Positions 19,501 to 28,373 of a DNA stretch of 64,000 nucleotides are shown here, one piece after another (within the stretch, counting starts at the first letter, position 1; each line of letters opens with the position of its first letter). This stretch comes from Candidatus Nanosynbacter featherlites (GTDB lineage Bacteria; Patescibacteriota; Saccharimonadia; Saccharimonadales; Saccharimonadaceae), in assembly GCF_005697565.1 (NCBI RefSeq), contig NZ_CP040004.1, positions 682,001 through 746,000 of the forward strand, written 5' to 3'. The notes below the pieces were generated by a model. It saw only the letters and a list, made by a program, of their open reading frames with translations. It was not told the origin of the DNA and did no database searches. The position numbers and the translations under genes were made by a program.

Positions 19501-19506
19501 TATAAT
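19501..19506 (+). promoter_or_regulatory. Extended -10 (TGG TATAAT) of the OpgB-like gene
   Basis: TATAAT with TGG in front, 8 nt before the ATG at 19515; no ribosome site between. Confidence 0.55.
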
Positions 19507-19514
19507 TAGATAGT

Positions 19515-21035
19515 ATGAGCAAAAAAATCCTCAGCCGTTTTTGTAGTTTTCGCACTTTGGTTAAAATCAGCATCGTCCTGATGTTGGCTCTCAGTGCAAT
19601 CTTCATCGTCGCCAGTCAGTACAAAGCTGTGCAATTTCGTGATGCCAAAATTGATGAAATTTTGTTCTATTTTAACAACGGACTGGCGGGCGGACAATCC
19701 AGTAGTTTAGTTTCAGCAGTTTGGAGTAATGTGCCATATGCTATTGGATTATTTATCATCTTGCTACTCCCTATGCTCCTCAAACTGCGCTGGAAAACAA
19801 TGCCATTTCGTTTGCGTCATCAAACCTATTACGCAAGCGGCATTTTTGTTGTCAGCCTGACACTCCTGGCGCAAAGCTTTAGCATCCCAGCCTATGTCAG
19901 CGCTCTTACTCAATCATCCAAAATCTACGACAAGCACTATGTCGATCCGCGCAGCGTTAAATTGACGTTTCCTAGCACCAAACGTAATTTGATTTATATC
20001 TATGTTGAGTCGCTGGAAAACACACCGGCTTCCAAAGCCAACGGCGGCATGAGCGACAAATCAGTCATTCCAGAGCTGGAGAAATTGGCACTGACCAACA
20101 CTTCATTTTCACATCAAGCTTCAGGCCTTGGCGGTGCCCTGCCTGCACACGGTACCACCTGGACAGTCGCCGGCATGACAGCTCAGTCCGCTGGCGTGCC
20201 ACTCAAAGACGGCGGGGTGTTCGGTGGTCGCGACCGCAATGGCATGGGTGATTTTAATAAATTCCTGCCCGGTGCTTACACGCTTGGGCAAGTGCTTGAA
20301 AAAGCTGACTATAATCAATCGTTCCTCATGGGTTCAGACAAAACCTTTGGTGGACGCGATAAGCTACTGGAGCAACACGGCAATTATAACATCATCGACT
20401 TTACCTACGCTCAAAAGCACGGTTTAATTCCCCAGGATTATAAAGTATGGTGGGGCTATGAAGACAAAAAGCTCTTCCAATTCGCCCGCGATGAAGCCAC
20501 TCGCCTCAGCAAATTAGAAAAGCCATTCAACCTGCAAATGCTGACCGTTGACACCCACTTCACTGACGGCTGGCTGGACAACGACACCTGCAAACAACAA
20601 TTTGAAGCGAAATATGACAATGTTCATGCCTGCGCCTCCAAACAAATCGCCGCCTTCGTCGAATGGGCCAAACAGCAGCCATTTTATACCAACACCATCA
20701 TCATCATCAGCGGTGATCACCTCGGCATGCAAACACCATATTATGAAGAGAAAATTGCTGGCGCTCCCTACCAACGAACCGTCTATAACACCTTCATCAA
20801 CCCTGCCGTTCAGCCAACTCGCACCACCAACCGCCAATTTGCCACCTTTGACATGTACCCATCAACCTTGGCAGCGCTGGGTGTGACAGTGGATGGTGAC
20901 CGCATGGGGTTGGGTACCAATTTATTCTCAAGTCGACAGACACTGGTTGAACAGTTTGGTGGCATCGATCAGCTCAACGCTGAGCTCAGCAAACGCTCAA
21001 CCTACTACGAACGAAAAATCTTAAGCAGTTCGTAA
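19515..21035 (+). CDS. OpgB/LtaS-like phosphoglycerol transferase (sulfatase superfamily)
   Basis: 506 residues. Three N-terminal membrane helices (about 15-35, 72-90, 108-128) precede an extracytoplasmic alkaline-phosphatase-fold domain. Active-site segments include IYVESLENT, the nucleophile-Thr region HGTTWTVAGM and the metal-binding SGDHLGM near residue 396. The block around WTVAGMTAQSAGVPL is closest to OpgB/MdoB. It likely transfers phosphoglycerol from a lipid to a cell-surface polymer. The acceptor is unknown. Confidence 0.85.
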   Translation: MSKKILSRFCSFRTLVKISIVLMLALSAIFIVASQYKAVQFRDAKIDEILFYFNNGLAGGQSSSLVSAVWSNVPYAIGLFIILLLPMLLKLRWKTMPFRLRHQTYYASGIFVVSLTLLAQSFSIPAYVSALTQSSKIYDKHYVDPRSVKLTFPSTKRNLIYIYVESLENTPASKANGGMSDKSVIPELEKLALTNTSFSHQASGLGGALPAHGTTWTVAGMTAQSAGVPLKDGGVFGGRDRNGMGDFNKFLPGAYTLGQVLEKADYNQSFLMGSDKTFGGRDKLLEQHGNYNIIDFTYAQKHGLIPQDYKVWWGYEDKKLFQFARDEATRLSKLEKPFNLQMLTVDTHFTDGWLDNDTCKQQFEAKYDNVHACASKQIAAFVEWAKQQPFYTNTIIIISGDHLGMQTPYYEEKIAGAPYQRTVYNTFINPAVQPTRTTNRQFATFDMYPSTLAALGVTVDGDRMGLGTNLFSSRQTLVEQFGGIDQLNAELSKRSTYYERKILSSS

Positions 21036-21107
21036 GTGTATCACCTTATTCTGCCTCTTGCCGCAACGTAACAATACGGGGATCAGCCCAAAGAAAAAGG
21101 AGGACAC

Positions 21108-23246
21108 ATGCCACCAACCATGAACCAAGAAGAAACCACCAAGCCTCTCGAGCAGTTTGGGACGGACATCACGGCCCTGGCACGCGAGGGCAAACTCGAC
21201 CCAGTCATCGGGCGCGACGAGGAAATTCGCCGTACCATGCAAATCCTCAGCCGGCGTACCAAGAATAACCCCGTACTCATCGGTGAGCCGGGCGTCGGTA
21301 AAACCGCCATCGTCGAGGCCCTAGCGCAGCGCATCGTCAAGGGTGATGTACCGGCGTCGCTGAAAGATAAGCGGCTGATTAGCCTGGAAATTTCCAGCTT
21401 ACTGGCCGGCGCGAGCTTTCGCGGCCAATTCGAAGAGCGCCTGAAAGCAATTTTAAAAGAAGTTGAAGAAGCCGCCGGCGAAATTATTTTATTCGTTGAT
21501 GAAATTCACACCATGGTCGGTGCGGGCAAAACCGAAGGCAGCATGGACGCCGGCAATATGCTCAAACCCGCCCTGGCGCGCGGTAAATTACACATGATCG
21601 GCGCGACGACGTTGGCGGAATATCGCCAGCATGTCGAAAAAGACGCGGCTCTGGAGCGGCGCTTTCAGCCAGTCTATGTCGGCGAGCCAAGTTTTGACGA
21701 CACCGTGGCAATTTTGCGCGGCTTGAAAGAAAAATACGAGGTGCATCACGGCGTTAAAATCTCTGACGATGCCATCGTGGCGGCGGCGCGGTTGTCCACT
21801 CGCTATCTACCTGATCGCTTCTTGCCTGACAAGGCAGTGGATTTGCTGGATGAAGCGACCAGTGCGCTCAAGATGCAGCTGGAGAGTGTGCCGATTGCTC
21901 TCGATCGGCTAAATAATCGCCGTTTGCAGCTGGAGATTGAAGAAGCCGCGCTCAAAAAAGATAAATCCGACCACGCCAAGGCCCGCAAAGAGGAGATTAA
22001 TCAGCAAATCGCCGACCTTCGAGCTCAGGCCGAGGTAATTGATAATAAATGGCAGCACGAAAAAGACATTCTCCAAACCGTCAATACCGCTACCGAAAAA
22101 ATGGATGGTCTGCGCTCGCAACTAGAAATCGCCGAACGCGACGCCGACCTGGCCACTGCCAGCCGCATCAAATACGGCGACCTACCAGAGCTGGAGAAAA
22201 AACTGGCTGCCGCCCGCCAGGAACTAGCCGCCATTCCGCCGGCCGACCGCCTGCTGCGTGAAGAAGTCACTCCTGACGACATCGCCAGCGTAGTGGCGCG
22301 CTGGACGGGCATCCCGGTGGAGCGACTGATTGAGACCGAATCAAGCAAATTGACCAAATTAGAGGAACATATCAGTACCCAAGTGATTGGTCAAGACAAG
22401 GCCATCGCCGCGGTGGCCAGCGCTATTCGCCGTTCGCGTGCTGGGCTGAGTGACACCAACCGGCCGATCGGCTCCTTCCTCTTCCTCGGCCCCACCGGTG
22501 TGGGTAAAACAGAGGTGGCCCGCAGCCTGTGCCGCGAATTATTTGACGACGAGCACGCCATGATTCGTATCGATATGAGCGAATATATGGAGCGACACGC
22601 CGTAGCCCGCTTGATCGGTTCGCCGCCGGGCTATGTCGGTTACGACCAAGGTGGGCAACTCACCGAAGCGGTCCGACGCCGCCCCTATAGCGTGGTACTA
22701 TTTGACGAAATCGAAAAGGCCCATGCCGACGTCTTCAACGTGCTCCTCCAGGTGCTCGACGACGGTCGCCTAACCGATGGCCAGGGGCGAACAGTCGATT
22801 TTTCTAACACGGTAATCATCATGACCAGCAATGTCGGCTCACAGGCAATCATGGACTTTTCTGGCGACGATGTGTCGGCACTGGATAATCAAATGCTTGA
22901 GGTATTACGCCAACACTTCCGTCCGGAATTTCTCAACCGCATCGATGACATCGTTATCTTCGACCGCATTCGACCAGAGGCCATGCGAGCAATTGTCGAT
23001 GTCCAGCTAAAACGCGTCGCCCGCCAGGTCAAAGACAGCCGCGACATCACCCTGGAGTTTGACGATAGCATCCGCGACATGCTGGCCCGCGATGGCTACG
23101 ACCCGGCCTTTGGCGCCCGTCCGCTGAAGCGCTTGGTACAAAAGCGGGTGCTTGACCCGCTGGCGCTGGAGCTCATCGACGGACGAATTCACGACGGCAT
23201 GGCGGTGACTGTCAGTGTCGCTAATGACCGGGTGACCTTTCACTAA
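21108..23246 (+). CDS. clpB: ClpB-type AAA+ disaggregase lacking the N-domain
   Basis: 712 residues with two AAA+ modules: Walker A GEPGVGKT at 59-66 and GPTGVGKT near 463. A long charged coiled-coil (about 265-375) after the first module is the ClpB/Hsp104 middle domain. The usual ~140-residue ClpN domain is absent: the protein starts directly at the linker before AAA-1, like the short ClpB isoform. AAAGGAGG four nt before the ATG shows this is the true start and not a truncation artefact. It resolves protein aggregates with DnaK. Confidence 0.9.
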   Translation: MPPTMNQEETTKPLEQFGTDITALAREGKLDPVIGRDEEIRRTMQILSRRTKNNPVLIGEPGVGKTAIVEALAQRIVKGDVPASLKDKRLISLEISSLLAGASFRGQFEERLKAILKEVEEAAGEIILFVDEIHTMVGAGKTEGSMDAGNMLKPALARGKLHMIGATTLAEYRQHVEKDAALERRFQPVYVGEPSFDDTVAILRGLKEKYEVHHGVKISDDAIVAAARLSTRYLPDRFLPDKAVDLLDEATSALKMQLESVPIALDRLNNRRLQLEIEEAALKKDKSDHAKARKEEINQQIADLRAQAEVIDNKWQHEKDILQTVNTATEKMDGLRSQLEIAERDADLATASRIKYGDLPELEKKLAAARQELAAIPPADRLLREEVTPDDIASVVARWTGIPVERLIETESSKLTKLEEHISTQVIGQDKAIAAVASAIRRSRAGLSDTNRPIGSFLFLGPTGVGKTEVARSLCRELFDDEHAMIRIDMSEYMERHAVARLIGSPPGYVGYDQGGQLTEAVRRRPYSVVLFDEIEKAHADVFNVLLQVLDDGRLTDGQGRTVDFSNTVIIMTSNVGSQAIMDFSGDDVSALDNQMLEVLRQHFRPEFLNRIDDIVIFDRIRPEAMRAIVDVQLKRVARQVKDSRDITLEFDDSIRDMLARDGYDPAFGARPLKRLVQKRVLDPLALELIDGRIHDGMAVTVSVANDRVTFH

Positions 23247-23321
23247 TAGTCCCTTCATTCCTATTAATCACAGATACCTGTTTCCGTGTGGTTTGAGCCC
23301 AAAGTTGCGCTCATAGCAAGA

Positions 23322-23354
23322 AAAAGCGCCCCAGCCATCAACTGGAACGCTTTT
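23322..23354. terminator. Bidirectional rho-independent terminator
   Basis: AAAAGCG pairs with CGCTTTT around an inner CCAG/CTGG stem. A- and T-rich arms make it work in both directions, between convergent clpB (ends 23246) and the FtsX-type permease (ends 23383). A small CCTCGG-A-CCGAGG hairpin follows at 23366-23378. Confidence 0.7.
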
Positions 23355-23382
23355 CGGTAGACAGCCCTCGGACCGAGGCGCA

Positions 23383-25614
23383 TTACTCAGTTTGGTTAGC
23401 CTCCGCCCGCGTCAGCTTGTCGACCATCGGCAGAATCAAGTAAATACCGATGATGGCTGCCGCCAGACCGATACCAACGATGGCAAAGTAGGTTGGCGTT
23501 AATACCGGCTTCAGCGTCGTCGAGAACATTTTCGTGAACACTGCCCCCGTCCAAACACCAATACTACACGACAAGATTGAAGTGATGACGAGCGGTGCCA
23601 CCGACTCAACCATCACCAAGCGCTTCAGCTGCACAAGGCGCATGCCGCCCAGCCGCAAGGTGTACAGCGAACGGCGGCGTTCCATTAGCCCGCCAATCGT
23701 CGAGACGATCAAGCTTGCCACCGCCACAAATAGCGTCACGCCGATACCAACATATGCCAAGTTGGCAAACTCGCGAATCGTTGGGTTAATGTGCGGTTTT
23801 TTGGAATCAGTGCCGCTCACCACATAAGTCAGATCGTATTGATTGGCGTGCACCACCACCATGCTACGTAATTTCTCGATATTATCATCTGATGTGACTG
23901 CTACCAAATACTCTTTGGCGCCGTTCGTATCAACCTTGTCGTTAATTAGCGACACGCTCTTCACCACTGGCGCGTCAAAGTTTAGTAGCGCAAATTGGTC
24001 AGGTCGAGCGTTGGTTGGGCAGGTGTGCTCAGTGTATCGTGCCACATCCTGACAGCGAATTGCATTACCATCCTCACGCGGATACACTGTCGCCACCGAC
24101 GTAACATACGACTCCTGCTGCAGCCGCTTCGCCATATCGCCTGGCAATGAACGGCCAATGACAGCTGCGGTACCGTGCTTCAACTGTGAATATCCATTGT
24201 CTTTGATGGCCTGAATATTTAAGTTCTCAATACCACTGGTCGCCGTCAAGTAGAAGCTACCAGCAAACAACGCTAACACTACCCCACTCACACCACGGAA
24301 AACTGTTCGCGAATGCACCGCCGTACGTTTACCGGCGATCAGCATTGAACCATTATTTGCCCAGCGCGCCGCCAGCAGTGACAGCTTATTCGTCAACCAG
24401 CCACCAGCTAGGATAATCCCAAACATCACCAACAGCAAAGCTGCCATTAATAGCAATATCGGCATGGCTGATTCTTTATTTGCCGTCAACCAGTCCAATC
24501 CCGGCTTTGATGACAACCAAGCAAAGATGGCGATACCGGCTGCTGGCACCAGCGCCCGCCACCCACGTAGTTTCTTCACCTTCTCAATTGAGCGTGATAC
24601 ACCTAGCGGTGAAATTTGCGCTCGGCGCATTCGTCGCCAGTTAACAAACGTCGTCAGACCCAATGTTAAGCCAATAATCAAGGCATATTGCCCGGCAGTC
24701 AACGCTAAATCACCAGGATTAAACCGCATGCCGTCCATCTTAAACTGCTGTAGCGGCGCTTGTAGCAACCAAAACGCACCCAGACCAATCACCACGCCAG
24801 CCACTGATGCTAGCAACGACTCCAACAGTAATATTCGTGTCACTTGCCGCTTAGTTGCGCCGATCAGCCGTAAGGCAGCATAGCGTTTTTCGCGTTGCGC
24901 CGCGCCCAGCTGTGTCGCCACTGACACAAAAATGACGATTGGAAACAACAAAATCGCTCCACCAACACCAAATGTAATAATGGAAATTGGATCTAATCCA
25001 ATGTTGGATTTTAGTCCATTCGCGTCTGTGCGGTAGACATTAGCAAAGTAGGAAGCTTGTCCCTGAGCTTTCGCCACATCATCACTCGCTGCCACTTCCT
25101 CGGCGCTCGCACCACGCACCATCATCAGCGCATCCGGGCTGGCGGTATATTTGCTAGGAAGTACGCCTAAGTATTTGGTGTTTTTACCGAAACGTGCCAA
25201 GATATTGTCATCAGGATACTGAGCAACCGCGTCAGCCAATGCCCGTGACAGATAGTATTCGCCAGGACCTGGCGTTTTCAACTTGGCAAATTGCGGCGAC
25301 TTCGCTGTACCGTATATTGAGTAAGTCTGGATAAGCTGGCCATGCCATTTTGACGCATTACCAAGTCGTGCCACATTACTAATTCGTAGCGGTTCAACAC
25401 CATTAATTGGTTGCTGGGAAGCCTCCTTGCGACTAGCTTGGTGTGCCGCCAGACTAATGGCTGAGCCCCCAGTACTACGTCCCATAATGCCATTGATACC
25501 AGCCATAAAGCCACACACCAGCACGATTCCCAGCGCCACCGCCGCCGTGGTCAATCCTAGACGTGCAAATGACTGGCGGCCAGACTTTTGCAGTAACATC
25601 CAACTAACGCTCAT
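23383..25614 (-). CDS. MacB/FtsX-family ABC permease
   Basis: 743 residues. One N-terminal helix is followed by two FtsX domains, one near residues 215-330 and one at the C-terminus near 630-735, with four helices between. A second extracytoplasmic region contains a cysteine pair. The segment KRYAALRLIGATKRQV is the cytosolic FtsX helix. Its ATG overlaps the stop of the ATPase (TGATG). Exporter of peptides, lipids or antibiotics (family); the PadR repressor suggests drug induction. Confidence 0.88.
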   Translation of the reverse strand: MSVSWMLLQKSGRQSFARLGLTTAAVALGIVLVCGFMAGINGIMGRSTGGSAISLAAHQASRKEASQQPINGVEPLRISNVARLGNASKWHGQLIQTYSIYGTAKSPQFAKLKTPGPGEYYLSRALADAVAQYPDDNILARFGKNTKYLGVLPSKYTASPDALMMVRGASAEEVAASDDVAKAQGQASYFANVYRTDANGLKSNIGLDPISIITFGVGGAILLFPIVIFVSVATQLGAAQREKRYAALRLIGATKRQVTRILLLESLLASVAGVVIGLGAFWLLQAPLQQFKMDGMRFNPGDLALTAGQYALIIGLTLGLTTFVNWRRMRRAQISPLGVSRSIEKVKKLRGWRALVPAAGIAIFAWLSSKPGLDWLTANKESAMPILLLMAALLLVMFGIILAGGWLTNKLSLLAARWANNGSMLIAGKRTAVHSRTVFRGVSGVVLALFAGSFYLTATSGIENLNIQAIKDNGYSQLKHGTAAVIGRSLPGDMAKRLQQESYVTSVATVYPREDGNAIRCQDVARYTEHTCPTNARPDQFALLNFDAPVVKSVSLINDKVDTNGAKEYLVAVTSDDNIEKLRSMVVVHANQYDLTYVVSGTDSKKPHINPTIREFANLAYVGIGVTLFVAVASLIVSTIGGLMERRRSLYTLRLGGMRLVQLKRLVMVESVAPLVITSILSCSIGVWTGAVFTKMFSTTLKPVLTPTYFAIVGIGLAAAIIGIYLILPMVDKLTRAEANQTE

Positions 25615-26339
25615 CAGACAATCCTCACATTAGTTTTATCAGCCCTCACCTGCGCCGGATGTACCGCTGCCTCAGCACCAGAAATCTGCCCGTCGCGAAC
25701 GATAATTTCCCGGTCAGCGTAGGCAGCAATCGTTGGCTCGTGCGTCACCATGATGACTGTCGTGCCGTGCTCTTTGGCGGTTTTAATGAATAGCTCCATA
25801 ACCTTTTCTGAATTCAAACTATCCAGTGAACCAGTCGGCTCGTCAGCAAACAGCACTTTTGGCTCAATCACCATGGCCCGGGCAATCGCCACGCGCTGCA
25901 TTTGTCCACCCGACAACTCGCCGAGCATACTGTCAGCTTTATTACCCAGCTCAACCTTATTCAGCCATGTTTTCGCCTGCTGATAGGCTTCTTTACGCTT
26001 GACACCGTTAAGCAGTAGCGGCAACGCTACATTATCCAGCGCCGTCAACTCTGGCACCAGCTGTCCAAACTGAAAGACAAAGCCAAAGCTAGTGCGCCGC
26101 AATATGCTACGCTGATCATCGCTCAGTTTGTCAATCCGCCGGCCGTCAAAATCAATTTCGCCACTATCAACTTTGGTAATCGCCGCCAAGCTGTGTAGTA
26201 GCGTCGACTTACCAGATCCCGACGGACCCATAATCGCCAGCACCTCGCCCGCCTCGACATCCAGACTGACACCGCGCAGCGCCTGTGTTTGCCCGAACGA
26301 CTTTGTAATTTTTTTAGTGCTAATTATTGGTTTGCTCAT
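25614..26339 (-). CDS. LolD/MacB-type ABC ATP-binding protein
   Basis: 241 residues. Walker A GPSGSGKS, signature LSGGQMQRVAIARAMV, Walker B VLFADEPTGSLD and H-loop VTHEP. The ATP-binding partner of 23383-25614. It overlaps the padR-like gene by 20 nt, so regulator, ATPase and permease form one tightly coupled operon. Confidence 0.92.
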   Translation of the reverse strand: MSKPIISTKKITKSFGQTQALRGVSLDVEAGEVLAIMGPSGSGKSTLLHSLAAITKVDSGEIDFDGRRIDKLSDDQRSILRRTSFGFVFQFGQLVPELTALDNVALPLLLNGVKRKEAYQQAKTWLNKVELGNKADSMLGELSGGQMQRVAIARAMVIEPKVLFADEPTGSLDSLNSEKVMELFIKTAKEHGTTVIMVTHEPTIAAYADREIIVRDGQISGAEAAVHPAQVRADKTNVRIV

Positions 26340-26862
26340 GCAAAATTTCCTCCTTTAGCCGCGTTAACCGCGAAATAGTTAATTCAATCCAGCGCAAATC
26401 CGCCTCCAAATGATACAGTGCATGATCAATCAGCAGCATGTCCGACAAATTACTATCACGCCGCTGCGCTGTCAGCTCGCGCATCCGTTGGATGTGCGCC
26501 TGCCGTTGATTATCCAAATACGGTGATGCATCGCCATCCTTCAGAATGGCTAGCACTGCTTTGATGTACATCGTCGCTTGTAGTTGTGGCGACGGTGCTT
26601 CTGGTGATTCCAGCCATGCTTGCAAATCTTGCTTGCCCTCATCGGTAATCTCATACCGAACCCTATCCGGCCCGCCTGATTCGCTGGTATCAGTAATTTC
26701 TTTGACTTTGTTGTCGCGTTTGAGCCGCGCCAGAGTTGAATATATCTGACCGGTTAAAATTGGCTTGTCCTTGCCAAAATAGCCGTCATATTTTTTCTTC
26801 AATTCATAGCCATAATTTGACTCTTCCGCTAAAAAACCTAACAGGGTATATTGAACGCTCAT
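26320..26862 (-). CDS. PadR family transcriptional regulator
   Basis: 180 residues from the ATG at 26862. The N-terminal winged helix (VQYTLLGFLAEESNYGYEL, then GQIYSTLARLKRD) is PadR. A C-terminal region with repeated charged helices (Vir_act_alpha_C-like) follows for dimerisation. The start is set by a TATAGT box 6 nt upstream, while the ORF's earlier ATG lies inside the promoter. Two palindromes over and upstream of the promoter indicate autorepression of the whole exporter operon. Confidence 0.88.
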   Translation of the reverse strand: MSVQYTLLGFLAEESNYGYELKKKYDGYFGKDKPILTGQIYSTLARLKRDNKVKEITDTSESGGPDRVRYEITDEGKQDLQAWLESPEAPSPQLQATMYIKAVLAILKDGDASPYLDNQRQAHIQRMRELTAQRRDSNLSDMLLIDHALYHLEADLRWIELTISRLTRLKEEILHEQTNN

Positions 26863-26868
26863 ACTCTT

Positions 26869-26897
26869 ACTATACACCCAGTGTTTAGTTATTGCAA
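26869..26897 (-). promoter_or_regulatory. padR operon promoter, -35 TTGCAA / -10 TATAGT
   Basis: TTGCAA (26892-26897), 17-nt spacer, TATAGT (26869-26874), then 6 nt to the ATG at 26862. Leaderless arrangement. Confidence 0.65.
26871..26887. promoter_or_regulatory. PadR operator candidate, promoter-proximal
   Basis: Imperfect palindrome TATACACCCAGTGTTTA overlapping the -10 box and spacer. Its centre lies 33 bp from that of the second copy, about three helical turns. Confidence 0.55.
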
Positions 26898-26903
26898 GAG
26901 TTT

Positions 26904-26920
26904 TATACACTCAGTGTATA
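26904..26920. promoter_or_regulatory. PadR operator candidate, perfect palindrome
   Basis: TATACACTCAGTGTATA is a perfect palindrome apart from its central base, just upstream of the -35. Same half-site as the proximal copy. Confidence 0.6.
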
Positions 26921-27039
26921 GTTTATGTTGGCGACTAGCTATCAGCCCTCTTGCCGTACGTTTTACCCCATCACAAATACCTCGCCGCCCAAAGGCGAGT
27001 AAACTGCACCAGAATGCATACTATTATGCAATTTTGACG

Positions 27040-27045
27040 TATAAT
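27040..27045 (+). promoter_or_regulatory. -10 box (TATAAT), leaderless start of the CVPC membrane gene
   Basis: TATAAT followed by 6 nt and the ATG at 27052. It fixes this start over the longer upstream frame. Confidence 0.6.
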
Positions 27046-27051
27046 GGATGC

Positions 27052-27660
27052 ATGGTTCAATTTTGCCGAGTATACAACAAGCAGCAGTCCGTCAAGTCGG
27101 CCATGATAGGCGTTGGTAAAATTATCAGCTTACCGCCCTACTTACTACTGGCAATTGTCTTATTTGTGCTGTTTGCACTCATCATTTTCTTTGCCATCAA
27201 CACCAATTTCTACGGTCCGCTGATGATGTCGCGACTACCAATATTAGACAAAATCTCTCTTCTCGGAACCATGTTTATTGATATATTCAAACAGGGCTTC
27301 AGCTCACTAAACGGCACGTTACTCCTTGTGGTGTCACTCCTCCAAGGACTGTCAATCACTGTCGTCATTTTCACTGCCAAGAAAAATAAGCGTAGTGAAC
27401 AGTCGGTCACCAGGCAAGTCGGACTCAGCGGCTTGGCCTCTGTGGCTGCTGCCATTGGCCTGGGCTGCGTCCCCTGCGGCACATCACTCATCCTGCCGCT
27501 TGTTGCCGTGTTCTTCTCAGGCGCTGCCGCTGCCACTGCCGCCACCGTCGCTGGCACCATCGTCCTGATTGTAGCCCTACTATTAAGCCTCTTTTCACTC
27601 TACAAGTCTGGACAAATTGCCTTTATATATACCGAATTAGCAAAACAGGAGGAACTATGA
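27052..27660 (+). CDS. Membrane protein with an in-membrane CVPC motif
   Basis: 202 residues, family not recognised. Hydrophobic segments lie near 27-50, 86-108, 128-160 and 165-185. Within the third is GLGCVPCGTS with C139 and C142, a CxxC next to glycines and a proline as in membrane thiol carriers of the CcdA/DsbD class, though overall similarity is not evident. The stop overlaps the start of the DsbA-like gene (ATGA), so the two are translationally coupled. Inference: redox partner for that oxidoreductase. Confidence 0.65.
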   Translation: MVQFCRVYNKQQSVKSAMIGVGKIISLPPYLLLAIVLFVLFALIIFFAINTNFYGPLMMSRLPILDKISLLGTMFIDIFKQGFSSLNGTLLLVVSLLQGLSITVVIFTAKKNKRSEQSVTRQVGLSGLASVAAAIGLGCVPCGTSLILPLVAVFFSGAAAATAATVAGTIVLIVALLLSLFSLYKSGQIAFIYTELAKQEEL

Positions 27661-28373
27661 ATCGACAAAAATCAGCGAGTATAGCAATCATTTGGATTAT
27701 TTCAGGCATTTTGATTACAGCAATCGTCGCATTGTTTATCTACGGCATCGTTAATCGTCCACCAAATCGCCACGTTGGTGACGGCAAGCCGTGGAATGAA
27801 AAGATGTCGCAAGGCTCTAGCGAAGCTAAACATGTGTTCGTTGACTACACTGACTATTTCTGCTCATTCTGTGCCGAGGTTGAAGCAGCCACCAACGCTG
27901 ATTTCTTCAAAAATGAGTATCTCAAATCAGGCAAAGTTCGCTACGAACACCGCGTGGTGACGCTGCTCAAAGAAGTTACCGACAACACAGAAACTGGCGC
28001 TCACGCTGCCTTTTGCGCCGCCGACCAAGACAAATATTGGCAATACACGCACGACATCGTGCCGCGCATTAAACGTGACTATTTTGACAAAGGAATTGGT
28101 GTGAAAAACGTTGCTGTGCCGCAAAAAATTCCACCGCTGCCACTAGACTACTTCCTGGCGTCTGCTAAAAACATTGGTATGGATGAGGCGAAATTTACTG
28201 ACTGTATGACCAAAAAACCGCACCAAAAAGAAATTGATGACAGCACCCAAAAAGCTCTTTCGCTTGGTGTGAGCGGCTTACCATATATGGTGATCAATGA
28301 TTATGTTGCCAGTGGATTTGCTGGTGGCGAGAATGGGCTGAAGGCGATTTTGAAAGCCGGCGGAGTGAACTAA
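27657..28373 (+). CDS. Membrane-anchored DsbA-like thiol oxidoreductase
   Basis: 238 residues. One N-terminal helix (about 9-31) anchors a thioredoxin_4/DsbA domain. The active site C69-S-F-C72 lies in VDYTDYFCSFC and the cis-Pro loop in VSGLPYMVI. Two further cysteines (near 122 and 182) may form a structural disulphide. AGGAGG precedes the ATG; the stop overlaps the next start (TAATG). It probably introduces disulphides into exported proteins, possibly including the two-cysteine deacetylase downstream. Confidence 0.88.
   Translation: MNRQKSASIAIIWIISGILITAIVALFIYGIVNRPPNRHVGDGKPWNEKMSQGSSEAKHVFVDYTDYFCSFCAEVEAATNADFFKNEYLKSGKVRYEHRVVTLLKEVTDNTETGAHAAFCAADQDKYWQYTHDIVPRIKRDYFDKGIGVKNVAVPQKIPPLPLDYFLASAKNIGMDEAKFTDCMTKKPHQKEIDDSTQKALSLGVSGLPYMVINDYVASGFAGGENGLKAILKAGGVN

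Noticed and set aside
23366-23378. CCTCGG-A-CCGAGG as a separate terminator
   Set aside because: One-nucleotide loop and no T-run; kept only as a note beside the main terminator.
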